DNA of 26,896 nucleotides from CAZJCK01 sp964544635 (GCA_964544635.1 CAZJCK010000049.1:1-26896); one strand, 5' to 3'. Positions 6,326 to 14,849 are shown, numbered from the stretch's first letter. Notes: generated by a model from the letters alone, not told the origin. Numbers and translations: made by a program.

Positions 6326-7621
6326 CTACCTGAAAAGAACATGAGTTTTTGCAATGGCATTGGCCCTGGCCGGGTCGACACCGGCCCTGGTGGCATAGTC
6401 GTGCCAACGGGAGACGACCTCGACGGTCCTGTCGACGATGGCTTCCGACTTGTGTATGTTTATGTTTCCGGCCACCGCCAAAAGATCGGCTTTCGCTATC
6501 TCGTCGTATTTGCCGTTGATGGTCATCTGGTGCGACTTTGTCCATACCGCCTTCGGGTTGTAGGCATACGTTACATCATAGGCCGGCGCCAGCCTCCAGG
6601 TGCCGGCCCGGTTCATCAGAAACGAGATGTTCTTGGTGTGATCATCCTGATTCCTGGCAACCACATTGAAACACATCCGCCGGAACAGCTCTTCGGTGGC
6701 CGGGTAGTGAAGGCCGAGCCGGCGCACAACCTCAAACGCTTGTTCATAAGAGTAGGCGTGCGGCCGATTGTAGTCATAGTGCGCCAGGCCGCACAACGTC
6801 TGCATATGAATCCTGCCTTCGGGGCCGCGATCAAATCGCTTCGTCATGAAGTGTGCCCGGTCTCCCTCATGCTTGAGTTCACAGTCAGACATCTCGATCC
6901 GGCATGCACGGGCCATCAGGTAGTAGGCGTATTCTATGGCTCCGTAGCCCGACGGATCTCCGAGTCGCTCATTGGTGACGCCATCCAGTTTGATGATCCA
7001 GCACTCGTACCCGTCGAGACTGTCAATCTGACCTGACCGTATGTCGCCGGTCTGCCGGTTGTAGGCAATCACCGCCTTGGCCCGGGCGCCGCCGGCCGAC
7101 GTGCCCACCCTGATTATCTCGCGGATGTCATCCTGGTCGAGGTTGTCGATGTCGGCCTGCAGGTTGGCACGTTCGGACAGGACATCGGTGGCCAACTGCA
7201 CCAGCCGGTCAATCTCGAGTTGTTTGCCTGTGCCGGCGATGCCACGTTTTGGCGGATGATACTCCAGCGCTCCCATTCCCCGCCTACCCGTATAGCACAG
7301 CCGTTCGACCGGACTGACCGAACCAACCGTCCGGCCCTGTTCCGCCAGCCAGCGGTCCAGAAGCGCAGTGCCGAATTTGTCGGGCAGACTGTCGGCGAGC
7401 AGTCCGGGTAAGCCCATGAAAGTCCGTGGCTCCAGCTCGGGGAAACTGAAAATGCGCCTGCCGGCCCGGGCGACCGTCAGCGGCATGGTCAGAGGCGACA
7501 GATCCAGGCCCTGATCGAGGAACCGGGGTTCGAATTCGAACGTCGCCAGCTGCCGGGAGTCGTTCCACGAAACCGCGCCCACGCGGCCGCCCCATATCTT
7601 CACTTCAGCGACATCGACCAC
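6326..7621 (-). CDS. hipA: HipA-family serine/threonine kinase toxin
   Basis: The 431-residue protein has the full HipA layout: an N-terminal subdomain (about 1-120, with the conserved LPGLLADSLPDKFG) and a kinase-like C-terminal domain. Visible kinase features are the glycine-rich loop GTSAGGARAK (173-182), FMTKRFDR (258-265), the catalytic loop NQDDHTKN (324-331) and a DFG-like AYDV (347-350). Known HipA toxins phosphorylate glutamyl-tRNA synthetase or other tRNA-related targets and slow growth. Translation starts at a GTG immediately after the antitoxin stop codon (TGA-GTG), so the two genes are tightly coupled. All core motifs are intact, so this looks like an active toxin. Confidence 0.9.
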   Translation of the reverse strand: MVDVAEVKIWGGRVGAVSWNDSRQLATFEFEPRFLDQGLDLSPLTMPLTVARAGRRIFSFPELEPRTFMGLPGLLADSLPDKFGTALLDRWLAEQGRTVGSVSPVERLCYTGRRGMGALEYHPPKRGIAGTGKQLEIDRLVQLATDVLSERANLQADIDNLDQDDIREIIRVGTSAGGARAKAVIAYNRQTGDIRSGQIDSLDGYECWIIKLDGVTNERLGDPSGYGAIEYAYYLMARACRIEMSDCELKHEGDRAHFMTKRFDRGPEGRIHMQTLCGLAHYDYNRPHAYSYEQAFEVVRRLGLHYPATEELFRRMCFNVVARNQDDHTKNISFLMNRAGTWRLAPAYDVTYAYNPKAVWTKSHQMTINGKYDEIAKADLLAVAGNINIHKSEAIVDRTVEVVSRWHDYATRAGVDPARANAIAKTHVLFR

Positions 7622-7975
7622 TCAACTGCTCTCGTCTTTCCTGTTGCGTGAGCCGCGTGTGCCGGTCGCACGCTTGCGCTGTTTCTTCTTGAGATTCAGC
7701 AATTGCAGCGGGCTGGTTTCCGCCTCTTCATGGAAGGTGTCCAAAATGTCCAGCTTGTCCAGCGCCCTGAGAATCTGGATCAGGGTCAGCAGGGTGGCAG
7801 CCTGCCCCCCTTCAAACCGGCTGATTGTCACCCGGTTTACGCCCGACCGTGTGGCCAATTCTTCCTGCGTCAGATTGCGATTGAGGCGCATCTGTTGGAC
7901 CAGCCGACCGATTTCCTTGACTACTGCCGGATCCGACATGGCGGCCCAGCTTGTTATGTCGTGCATACGATGCAT
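7622..7975 (-). CDS. hipB: HipB-like helix-turn-helix antitoxin/autorepressor
   Basis: A 117-residue XRE-type protein whose helix-turn-helix occupies about residues 22-78 (TQEELATRSGVNRVTISRFEGG at its core). A basic tail (KKKQRKR and further Arg/Lys) follows. It should bind HipA and repress the operon. The start is uncertain: in-frame ATGs lie at 7975, 7966 and 7939. The last begins MSDPAVVKEIG and fits the family length best, and none has a strong Shine-Dalgarno sequence. The gene runs straight into hipA. A strong promoter lies 40-70 bp upstream. Confidence 0.87.
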   Translation of the reverse strand: MHRMHDITSWAAMSDPAVVKEIGRLVQQMRLNRNLTQEELATRSGVNRVTISRFEGGQAATLLTLIQILRALDKLDILDTFHEEAETSPLQLLNLKKKQRKRATGTRGSRNRKDESS

Positions 7976-8013
7976 TATGATCTTATCAATAACGGGTGTA
8001 ACTTTTACGCTAT

Positions 8014-8043
8014 ATTATACACTACTGGATCGGCATCCGTCAA
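8014..8043 (-). promoter_or_regulatory. Near-consensus promoter of hipBA with operator-like dyad
   Basis: On the minus strand TTGACG (8038-8043) is followed by an 18-base spacer and TATAAT (8014-8019), with a predicted start near 8007. An inverted pair GTGTA/TACAC (7996-8000 and 8018-8022) brackets the -10 and start region, where an autorepressor such as HipB could bind. It does not match the E. coli TATCC-N8-GGATA operator. Confidence 0.75.
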
Positions 8044-8213
8044 TTGTTTATTTAATCTTTATCGCTACAACAATGTTCTTCTGGCATTTATTGCAGCTAT
8101 TTAGTTACGATAAGCAATGCACCTGCGCGCCCGCCTGCACCTTGTTATCGGACAACAACTTCGAGACCGTCGACAGAGCTGTACCTCGACGTAATTCCGC
8201 CGATAACAATAGC

Positions 8214-9419
8214 ATGACAATCCTCTCCAAGACAGTCAGCACCGAAGGCCACCTGATCGATTCCGGCCTGATGCGCCAGATCTTCGATACCATCATCGGC
8301 GACGGTGGCAGGTTCGAAGTCACCGAGTTCGTTATCGGCCGCAACAACGACGAATTTTCCCGCGCCCAGCTGGTGGTTCGCGCTGACCGTGTCGAAACCA
8401 TGAACCAGATCCTGTTGAAGCTCTCGGCCCTCGGCTGCCAGCTCGATGCCGAAGTGGAGGCAACCACCGAACCGGCGCCGGCCGACGGTGTGGCGCCACC
8501 CGATTTCTACTCCACCACCAATCATGCCACCGCCGTCCGTCACCATGGCCGCTGGCTTGGTGTCGATAAGCTGAGGATGGACGGTGTGATCGTCATCGAC
8601 AACGACGCCGCCTGCGTGAAGAAGTTCCGTGACCTGAAGAAAGGTGACAATGTCGTGGTCGGGCTGTCGGGCATCAAGGTCCAGCCGGAGTACGCCGAAC
8701 GTGACCGTGCCGATTTCGGTTTCATGTCCGGCGATGTCTCGACCGAACGCAAGGTGCGCCTGGCGGTCGATCGTGTTGCCGAGATCATCGGCGACAAATC
8801 GAAACGCGTCGCCTGCGTGGCCGGGCCGGTGACAGTCCACACCGGTGGCTCAGTCGACCTGGCACGGCTGATCGAACACGGCTACATCCACGCCCTGTTG
8901 GCCGGCAACGCCCTGGCAGTCCACGATATCGAGGCCAACCTGTACGGTACCTCGCTCGGTATCGACTTAAGCAACGGTCACCCGGTCGAGATGGGGCACC
9001 GCAACCATCTGCGGGCGATCAACGAGGTCCGTCGCGCCGGTTCGATACAGGCGCTGGTGGAAGAAGGCAGGCTGGCCGGTGGCGTGATGTACGCCGTCAT
9101 CAAGAGCGGCATTCCGTTCTCGCTGGCGGGCTCACTGCGCGACGACGGCCCGCTGCCCGATACGATTACCGACATGAACGAGGCGCAGGAACATCATGCA
9201 AAAGTTCTCGAAGGTGTTGACGTTGTGATTATGCTGTCGTCGATGCTGCATTCGATCGCGGTCGGCAACATGATACCCGGACGGGTGTTCACGATTTGTG
9301 TCGATATCAATCCGTCGGTCGTAACGAAACTGAAAGACCGCGGCTCCCTGCAGACCATTGGCGTGGTGACCGACGTCGGCCTGTTCCTGCAACTGCTGGC
9401 GGCGCGACTGATACCATAG
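8214..9419 (+). CDS. TIGR00300/LOR-SDH-type protein, probable ornithine cyclodeaminase
   Basis: From the ATG at 8214 the protein has 401 residues. It looks like the TIGR00300 family: an N-terminal LOR/SDH-like domain (about 1-100), the block PPDFYSTTNHATAVRHHG (about 95-112), and a C-terminal nucleotide-binding domain with GGSVDLARLIEHGYIHALLAGNA. Related proteins (the C-terminal half of cyanobacterial AgrE/ArgZ and an archaeal homologue) convert ornithine to proline with release of ammonia, using NAD. This is knowledge of the family, not shown here. No arginine dihydrolase domain is fused, so it would act on ornithine made elsewhere. The open frame extends upstream through hipB antisense to 7644, but that part is unlike the family. 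No Shine-Dalgarno sequence; GATAAC sits 6 bases before ATG. The stop is 2 bp from that of convergent mutM. Confidence 0.82.
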   Translation: MTILSKTVSTEGHLIDSGLMRQIFDTIIGDGGRFEVTEFVIGRNNDEFSRAQLVVRADRVETMNQILLKLSALGCQLDAEVEATTEPAPADGVAPPDFYSTTNHATAVRHHGRWLGVDKLRMDGVIVIDNDAACVKKFRDLKKGDNVVVGLSGIKVQPEYAERDRADFGFMSGDVSTERKVRLAVDRVAEIIGDKSKRVACVAGPVTVHTGGSVDLARLIEHGYIHALLAGNALAVHDIEANLYGTSLGIDLSNGHPVEMGHRNHLRAINEVRRAGSIQALVEEGRLAGGVMYAVIKSGIPFSLAGSLRDDGPLPDTITDMNEAQEHHAKVLEGVDVVIMLSSMLHSIAVGNMIPGRVFTICVDINPSVVTKLKDRGSLQTIGVVTDVGLFLQLLAARLIP

Positions 9420-9421
9420 CG

Positions 9422-10270
9422 CTACCGAAGGCGCTGGCAGCTGCGACAGAAGTGCGCCGAACGTGAACCGATCTTCTCCCGAACGATAACATTCTCGCAC
9501 CGCGGGCACGGTTCGCCCGCCTGGTTATACACCTGCAGGTACTTCTGGAATCGTCCGGGCTTGCCGTTGATACCGGCGTAGCTGTCGACCGACGTTCCCA
9601 TCAATCGAATTGCCTTGCGCATGAGTGCTTGAAAGTTACCGTGCAGCTCGCGCAGCTTGCGCGGTGCGATCGCGGTGGTCAGCTTGCGCGGATGAATACG
9701 CGACAGCCAGAGCGATTCGTCGGCATAGATATTTCCCACCCCGGCGATGAACGACTGATCCATCAGCGCCGGCTTGATCTGGCGCGGCCGACGCCGGCAC
9801 AGCTCGACAAACACGTCGGCTGTAATCTCGAGGGCGTCGGGGCCTAACTCGCGCAGCCCCTTTTGCAGCCACAATTCATCGTTGGTGAACAGGCGCAACC
9901 GTCCGAAGCGACGGTAGTCGTTGAAGATCAGCAGCGACGATTCTCTTGTTCCGTTGCTGAGATCGAACAGTACCAGGTCGTGTCTGTCGGATACATGGCC
10001 ATTGGCCGGGTAGATGAACCGCCCGGTCATCTTGAGATGCACCCAGAGCGTGATCTCGCCCGTCAGGCGCATGAGTATATTCTTGCCGTGGCGATCGACC
10101 CGTTCGATCGTTCGTCCCCGCAGGACATCGGCAAACGTTTTCGGCTTGAAGGCATCGCTGACAACGATCGATTTGGGCGGCGCGGCTACGGTGACATGTT
10201 CGATGGTATGGTCGAGCACGCTGCCGCGCAGCCCCCGGCATACCGTTTCAACCTCAGGCAGTTCGGGCAT
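9422..10270 (-). CDS. mutM: Formamidopyrimidine-DNA glycosylase
   Basis: The 282-residue enzyme removes oxidised purines such as 8-oxoguanine and cuts the abasic site. It begins MPELPEVETV, supplying the catalytic Pro2 and Glu3. The conserved Lys is in RHGKNILMRL (about residue 63), and NIYADE lies mid-protein. The C-terminal zinc finger has Cys255, Cys258, Cys275 and Cys278, with the beta-hairpin Arg at about 270 (SRSAHFCRSCQ). All key residues are present. The start overlaps the end of uvrA by 17 bp, so the two are translated from one message. The stop codon is only 2 bp from that of the convergent TIGR00300 gene. Confidence 0.97.
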   Translation of the reverse strand: MPELPEVETVCRGLRGSVLDHTIEHVTVAAPPKSIVVSDAFKPKTFADVLRGRTIERVDRHGKNILMRLTGEITLWVHLKMTGRFIYPANGHVSDRHDLVLFDLSNGTRESSLLIFNDYRRFGRLRLFTNDELWLQKGLRELGPDALEITADVFVELCRRRPRQIKPALMDQSFIAGVGNIYADESLWLSRIHPRKLTTAIAPRKLRELHGNFQALMRKAIRLMGTSVDSYAGINGKPGRFQKYLQVYNQAGEPCPRCENVIVREKIGSRSAHFCRSCQRLR

Positions 10271-13139
10271 GGAGTCGGTCTTTGAGTATGCGCTTGAGGT
10301 AATGCCCGGTGTACGATGCCTCGATCAGCGCGATATCCTCCGGGGACCCGGAAGCTATGATGCGGCCGCCTTCGTCGCCCCCGTCCGGACCGATATCGAT
10401 GATCCAGTCGGCGGTCTTGATGACATCGAGGTTGTGCTCGATTACGATCACGGTGTTGCCGCGTTCGACCAGTTCCTGCAGTACCGTGAGAAGCATCCGG
10501 ATGTCCTCGAAGTGCAATCCGGTAGTCGGTTCGTCGAGAATATACAGGGTGCTGCCGGTCGCGACTTTGGAAAGTTCGGTCGCGAGCTTGACGCGTTGTG
10601 CTTCCCCACCCGACAGCGTGGTCGCCTGCTGTCCCAGGTGAATGTAGCCCAGCCCGACATTATACAGTGTGAGCAGTTTGTTCTTGATTCGCGGAATGTT
10701 CTCGAAGAAGGTCAGCGCCTCCTCGACCGTCATATCGAGCACGTCGGCAATCGACTTTCCCTTGAATGTCACTTCGAGCGTTTCACGGTTGTACCGTTTG
10801 CCTTTACAGACTTCGCACGGCACGTACACATCAGGCAGGAAGTGCATCTCGATCTTGATGATACCGTCCCCTTCGCATGCCTCACACCGTCCGCCTTTCA
10901 CGTTAAACGAGAACCGACCGGGCGCGTAGCCGCGCGCCTTGGCCTCGTTGAGCGAGGCGTACAGGTCACGGATCGGGGTGAACACGCCGGTATAGGTGGC
11001 AGGGTTGGAGCGAGGTGTCCGACCGATCGGCGACTGGTCGATATCGATCACCTTGTCGATATGTTCCAGCCCCTCGATCGATTTGTGCGGCAGCGGCATC
11101 TTGCGCGAGTTGTAGAACTTGCGGGCCAGCAAGCGATAGAGCGTTTCGTTGACCAGGGTCGACTTACCCGATCCCGACACGCCCGTCACGGCCACAAACA
11201 GGCCGAGCGGAAAATCGACATCGAGGTTCTTCAGGTTGTTGCCGGTCGCGCCGTTCAACACCAGCTTTTTGGTCTTGTCGAATTCACGGCGCTCATCCGG
11301 TATGTCGATTGAACGTGTCCCCGACAGGTACTGGCCGGTGATCGATTTCTTGCACGCCCGGACATCGTCGGGCGTACCCGCCACGACGACATTACCCCCG
11401 TGCACGCCGGCGCCGGGGCCGAGGTCGACCACAAAGTCGGCCGATTCGATGGTCTCTTCGTCGTGCTCCACTACCAGCACGGTATTGCCGATATCGCGCA
11501 GCTCCTCGAGTGTGTTCAGCAGCTTGCGGTTGTCGCGCTGGTGCAGGCCGATCGATGGTTCGTCGAGAATATACAGTACCCCGACCAGCCGACTGCCGAT
11601 CTGCGTCGCCAGGCGGATGCGCTGCGCCTCTCCGCCGGAGAGGGTCGCGGCGGTACGGTTGAGTGTCAGGTAGTCGAGGCCGACATCGCGCAGGAAGGTC
11701 AGGCGCTGCTCGATCTCCTTGAGGATCTGTGCGGCTATGGTGCGCTGGCGTTTGGTCAGGTTGATATTCTGGAAGAACGTGACCGCCTTCTTGATCGACA
11801 TCTCGGTCACCGAGTCGATCGTTTCGCGGTCGATGATCACCGAGGTCGCTTCCGGGCGCAACCGTGACCCCTTGCAGCTCGGGCAGGCCGAGATCGACAT
11901 GTAGTTCTCCAGCCACTGGCGGACACCGTTCGATTCGGTCTGGCGGTACCGTCGCGCCAGGTGCGGGACCACACCCTCGAACGACGACTTGTATACGCCC
12001 GACGCCTTGCTCCGCTTGCTGGAGCGATGTTCGTACTCGAACTCGATCTCTTTCTTGCCGCTACCGAACAGAATGACCTGGCGGATCTTCTCCGGAAGCT
12101 TGTTCCATTTGGTCGAGAGTTTGAAGTCGTACTCTTTGGCCAGCCCCTTGAGCATGTAGCGGTACCAGTTGCCCATGTCGGCGCCGCCCCACGGATGGAT
12201 GGCGCCCTCGTTGATCGACAGGCTGCCGTCAGGGATGACCAGGGCGGCATCGATCTCCATCTTCTGCCCCAAACCGTCGCACACCTTACATGCCCCGAAC
12301 GGCGAGTTGAAGGAGAACATGCGGGGAGAGGGTTCTTCGTAACTGATATTGCAGTTGAGACAGGCAAACTGCTCGGAGTAGAGCAGATCTTCGTTCTTGA
12401 TATTGATTATGACCGTTCCGTTGGCCACCCGCAGGGCGGTCTCGACCGAGTCGGCCAGCCGCCGTTTCGACTTCGCCTTGACCACCAGACGATCGACGAC
12501 CGCCTCGATGGTGTGCTTTTTCTTTTTATCCAGTTCGATCTCGGAGTCGGTTTCGACGATTTCATCATCGACCCGCAGCCGCACGAAGCCTTCGGCCAGC
12601 GCCTCGGCGATGATCTCTTTGTGCTCCCCTTTCTTGCCTTGCACCAGCGGCGCCATCACGGTGAGTCGGGTACCTTCCTCGAACGACAACACCGAATCGA
12701 CAATCTGTTCAACTGTTTGCTGGGTAATCGGTTGCCCGCACTTCACACAGTGCGGCACGCCGATCCGTGCGAACAAGAGCCGGAGGTAGTCATAGATTTC
12801 AGTGACCGTCCCAACCGTCGAACGCGGGTTTTTGGCGGTCCCTTTCTGCTCAATCGAGATGGCCGGCGACAGTCCTTCAATGAAGTCGACATCCGGCTTC
12901 TCCATTAGGCCGAGGAACTGGCGGGCGTAGGCCGACAGCGACTCGACATACCGTCGCTGCCCCTCGGCGTAGATGGTGTCGAACGCCAGTGATGACTTGC
13001 CGGAGCCGGACAGGCCGGTCAGGACAGTGAGAGTGTTGCGGGGGATCTCGACGTCGATATTGCGGAGATTGTGTTCGCGGGCTCCTTTGACATGGAGCAC
13101 TTCTTTATGTCGACGGTATTTATCTTCGTTTCGTGCCAT
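10254..13139 (-). CDS. uvrA: Excinuclease ABC subunit A
   Basis: The damage-recognition ATPase of nucleotide excision repair, 961 residues from the ATG at 13137-13139 (MARNEDKYRR). That start is preferred over an in-frame ATG at 13196 because AGAAGG lies 6 bases upstream and the other lies inside the promoter. Both ABC modules are intact: Walker A GLSGSGKSS near the N-terminus and GVSGSGKST in the second half, each with its signature LSGGEAQR and a Walker B ILDEPS/ILDEPT. Zinc-binding C-x2-C pairs are visible (CVKCGQ, CLNC, CKVC, CEACEG, CEVC). No LexA-type operator is evident upstream. mutM follows with a 17-bp overlap, coupling two DNA repair routes. Confidence 0.98.
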   Translation of the reverse strand: MARNEDKYRRHKEVLHVKGAREHNLRNIDVEIPRNTLTVLTGLSGSGKSSLAFDTIYAEGQRRYVESLSAYARQFLGLMEKPDVDFIEGLSPAISIEQKGTAKNPRSTVGTVTEIYDYLRLLFARIGVPHCVKCGQPITQQTVEQIVDSVLSFEEGTRLTVMAPLVQGKKGEHKEIIAEALAEGFVRLRVDDEIVETDSEIELDKKKKHTIEAVVDRLVVKAKSKRRLADSVETALRVANGTVIINIKNEDLLYSEQFACLNCNISYEEPSPRMFSFNSPFGACKVCDGLGQKMEIDAALVIPDGSLSINEGAIHPWGGADMGNWYRYMLKGLAKEYDFKLSTKWNKLPEKIRQVILFGSGKKEIEFEYEHRSSKRSKASGVYKSSFEGVVPHLARRYRQTESNGVRQWLENYMSISACPSCKGSRLRPEATSVIIDRETIDSVTEMSIKKAVTFFQNINLTKRQRTIAAQILKEIEQRLTFLRDVGLDYLTLNRTAATLSGGEAQRIRLATQIGSRLVGVLYILDEPSIGLHQRDNRKLLNTLEELRDIGNTVLVVEHDEETIESADFVVDLGPGAGVHGGNVVVAGTPDDVRACKKSITGQYLSGTRSIDIPDERREFDKTKKLVLNGATGNNLKNLDVDFPLGLFVAVTGVSGSGKSTLVNETLYRLLARKFYNSRKMPLPHKSIEGLEHIDKVIDIDQSPIGRTPRSNPATYTGVFTPIRDLYASLNEAKARGYAPGRFSFNVKGGRCEACEGDGIIKIEMHFLPDVYVPCEVCKGKRYNRETLEVTFKGKSIADVLDMTVEEALTFFENIPRIKNKLLTLYNVGLGYIHLGQQATTLSGGEAQRVKLATELSKVATGSTLYILDEPTTGLHFEDIRMLLTVLQELVERGNTVIVIEHNLDVIKTADWIIDIGPDGGDEGGRIIASGSPEDIALIEASYTGHYLKRILKDRLHARTA

Positions 13140-13167
13140 ATATGCCTTCTTATCAAGGTTAACCCGC

Positions 13168-13196
13168 AATATACGGTATAGGTTCACCCCTTCCAA
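13168..13196 (-). promoter_or_regulatory. Promoter of uvrA-mutM
   Basis: On the minus strand TTGGAA (13191-13196), a 17-base spacer and TATATT (13168-13173) give a predicted start near 13161. That leaves a leader of about 22 nt carrying the AGAAGG ribosome binding site. No CTGT-N8-ACAG SOS box was seen. Confidence 0.65.
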
Positions 13197-13277
13197 GCGG
13201 CGGGTTGATGATCGGGATCACTTTTATACGCGGCCGTGGAAATAGCGACTATAGATGACAGCCGGGGCCGGATTTTC

Positions 13278-13305
13278 TTGACAAAGACCGTTTGACAGTT
13301 AACTT
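13278..13305 (+). promoter_or_regulatory. Candidate promoter of the methyltransferase/ECF-S pair
   Basis: TTGACA (13278-13283) is followed after 16 bases by TAACTT (13300-13305), which lies 9 bases before the ATG. The -10 is weak. No Shine-Dalgarno sequence precedes the start codon, so a very short or absent leader is possible. A second TTGACA occurs at 13292-13297. Confidence 0.35.
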
Positions 13306-13314
13306 TCGCGGATT

Positions 13315-13917
13315 ATGCATGATCCTCATCAGGAATTTTTCGACGCCCTCGCCGCCGAGTGGGATTTCAACTTCACCGCCGAAGATCTCGAGCGCCTGCA
13401 ACGGATAGTTGACAGGCTGGAGATTAAAGAGGGCATGACTGTCCTCGATCTCGGTTGTGGCACCGGTATCCTGTTTGATATGGTGCGACGGAAAGTGGGT
13501 AAATCCGGTTCTATTACCGGTGTCGACTTCTCTTTCCAGATGGCGCAAAAGGCGCACCGCAACTTCCCGTTCGACAATGTCAACGTGGTCGATGCCGATG
13601 CCATCAACCTGCCGTTCGCCGATTCGACCTTCGATGCCGCGGTTGCCTTTGCCAGTTTCCCGCACTTTTCCGACCAGAAGCGAGCGGTCGAGGAAACTCA
13701 CCGGGTGCTGAAAAACGACGGACCGTTCTACATCATCCATCTCAGTTCGTCCAAAGAACTGTCTGAGGTCCACCAGCGGGTGGGCGGAGTGGTGGAACGT
13801 GATCAGTTGCCGCCGGAGGAGCAGATGACGGCGATACTCAACGACGGCAAGTTTCGCGATGTTTCGATTGAGGATCACCCCGGTCTGTATCTTGCCCGCG
13901 CCAAGAACTCGAAATGA
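13315..13917 (+). CDS. Class I SAM-dependent methyltransferase (UbiE/type 11-like)
   Basis: The 200-residue protein has the Rossmann methyltransferase core: motif I VLDLGCGTG (43-51), an acidic residue at the end of strand 2 (GVDFS), NVVDADAINLPF, and the post-motif FDAAVAFASFPHF with a following RVLKNDG. The short N-terminus (HDPHQEFFDALAAEWD) may cap the active site. Substrate unknown. The stop overlaps the start of the ECF-type S component by 4 bp (ATGA), which implies a joint function, for example modification of the transported compound or its product. Similar pairs may occur in other genomes, but I cannot confirm that here. Confidence 0.85.
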   Translation: MHDPHQEFFDALAAEWDFNFTAEDLERLQRIVDRLEIKEGMTVLDLGCGTGILFDMVRRKVGKSGSITGVDFSFQMAQKAHRNFPFDNVNVVDADAINLPFADSTFDAAVAFASFPHFSDQKRAVEETHRVLKNDGPFYIIHLSSSKELSEVHQRVGGVVERDQLPPEEQMTAILNDGKFRDVSIEDHPGLYLARAKNSK

Positions 13918-14468
13918 CGACGTCGACCAAAGCGCCGTCGTCCTCCCACGCTCGATTCATCACCCATACCGCCCTCTATCTTGCCCTGGCAGTCTTGCTG
14001 CCGATCGGCTTCCATGCCTTTGGTATGGCCGGGCGTATCTTCCTGCCGATGCACATCCCGGTACTGTTGGCCGGTTTCCTGGTCGGGCCGGGCAGCGGCC
14101 TGATTGTCGGCTTGCTGGCGCCCGGTCTTTCGCATATGCTCACCGGCATGCCGCCAACCTACGCCGTCCCGCTGATGTCACTGGAACTGCCCCTCTACGG
14201 CCTTGTCGCCGGGCTGACCTATAATCGCCTGAAACTGAATATTTATATCGCGCTGGTGGCAGCCATGATTGTCGGCCGAATCATGTTCGGTGTCGGCCTG
14301 TTTGTTCTCGGCCTGTTCATGGATCTGCCGTACGACGCCGCCACGTTCTTTTCGACCGGCGGCGCGATCATCACCGGCCTGCCGGGAATCGCCATCCAGA
14401 TTGTGCTGATCCCGCTCATTGTCGCCGCCGCCCGACGGCAGCGGGGGATGGCTTCGCCCAACTCTTAG
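13914..14468 (+). CDS. ECF-type transporter S component (substrate-binding membrane protein)
   Basis: A 184-residue integral membrane protein with about five or six hydrophobic segments. The stretch GRIFLPMHIPVLLAGFLVGP, then GLLAPGLSHMLTGMPP, resembles the S-component family that binds vitamins or other micronutrients for energy-coupling-factor importers. The short N-terminus is polar and the tail is basic (AARRQRG). No ECF ATPase or T subunit is present in this window, so it must use a shared energising module encoded elsewhere. The overlap with the methyltransferase gene is the only clue to its substrate. I cannot name a vitamin. Confidence 0.75.
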   Translation: MTTSTKAPSSSHARFITHTALYLALAVLLPIGFHAFGMAGRIFLPMHIPVLLAGFLVGPGSGLIVGLLAPGLSHMLTGMPPTYAVPLMSLELPLYGLVAGLTYNRLKLNIYIALVAAMIVGRIMFGVGLFVLGLFMDLPYDAATFFSTGGAIITGLPGIAIQIVLIPLIVAAARRQRGMASPNS

Positions 14469-14501
14469 CGAGCCATCTATTGCCGCCCGAACCGGCCGGT
14501 C

Positions 14502-14849
14502 CTACTCAACCCGCTTCAAAAAGAACTCGCGCTCGGCGCCCTCGAGTATGAACGTGCCGCCGATCAGCGTATCCTCATACAGTCCGGCCAGCACGATACT
14601 GCCCATGCCGTCAGTCGCAAGACTGATCAACACACTGTCGCCGCGCACCATCACCGGTGTCTCTATTGTCTCATTCAATGCCGGCAACACAAAGGTGCCG
14701 GAAAAGGTGGTATCACCGCTGATCGCAGCCGTCACTTCAAAGCCGCCGAGTCGTCCTTGCCACTGTCCGCTGGGGACGGCATCATCGCTACCGCCGCCGC
14801 ATGCCACGACCAGTGCCAGACCGACGGCTATCAGTTGTAGAGCTTTCAT
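14502..14849 (-). CDS. Small lipoprotein duplicating the neighbouring hydrolase's N-terminal domain
   Basis: A 115-residue lipoprotein: signal peptide MKALQLIAVGLALVVAC with the lipidated Cys at 17. The ATG at 14847-14849 is chosen because GGAGG lies 5 bases upstream; a longer frame to 14894 lacks that and the signal would be internal. Residues 28-114 align end to end with residues about 29-115 of the upstream hydrolase. Shared features include G-x-W-x-G at the start, G-T/E-F near 48, P-x-x-VR, G-x-I-x-x-x-G, D-x-x-I-x-G and a final F-x-x-R. The domain is all-beta by appearance and its function is unknown. It lies 72 bp downstream of the hydrolase on the same strand. Confidence 0.8.
   Translation of the reverse strand: MKALQLIAVGLALVVACGGGSDDAVPSGQWQGRLGGFEVTAAISGDTTFSGTFVLPALNETIETPVMVRGDSVLISLATDGMGSIVLAGLYEDTLIGGTFILEGAEREFFLKRVE

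Noticed and set aside
7644..8213. N-terminal extension of the TIGR00300 protein (about 190 codons)
   Set aside because: The extension is antisense to hipB and crosses the AT-rich hipBA promoter. Its sequence is unlike the family, and the ATG at 8214 gives the expected protein length.
10014..11312. Long plus-strand open frame (432 codons) opposite uvrA-mutM
   Set aside because: It spans two real minus-strand genes, has no ribosome binding site and no recognisable domain. Such antisense frames are common in GC-rich DNA.
13140..13196. Upstream in-frame start for UvrA (19 extra residues)
   Set aside because: The region contains the predicted promoter and the ribosome binding site for the ATG at 13139, and the added residues are not family-like.
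14491..14500. Palindrome ACCGGCCGGT between convergent genes
   Set aside because: It has no loop or T-run and is likely by chance in GC-rich DNA, so it was not called a terminator.
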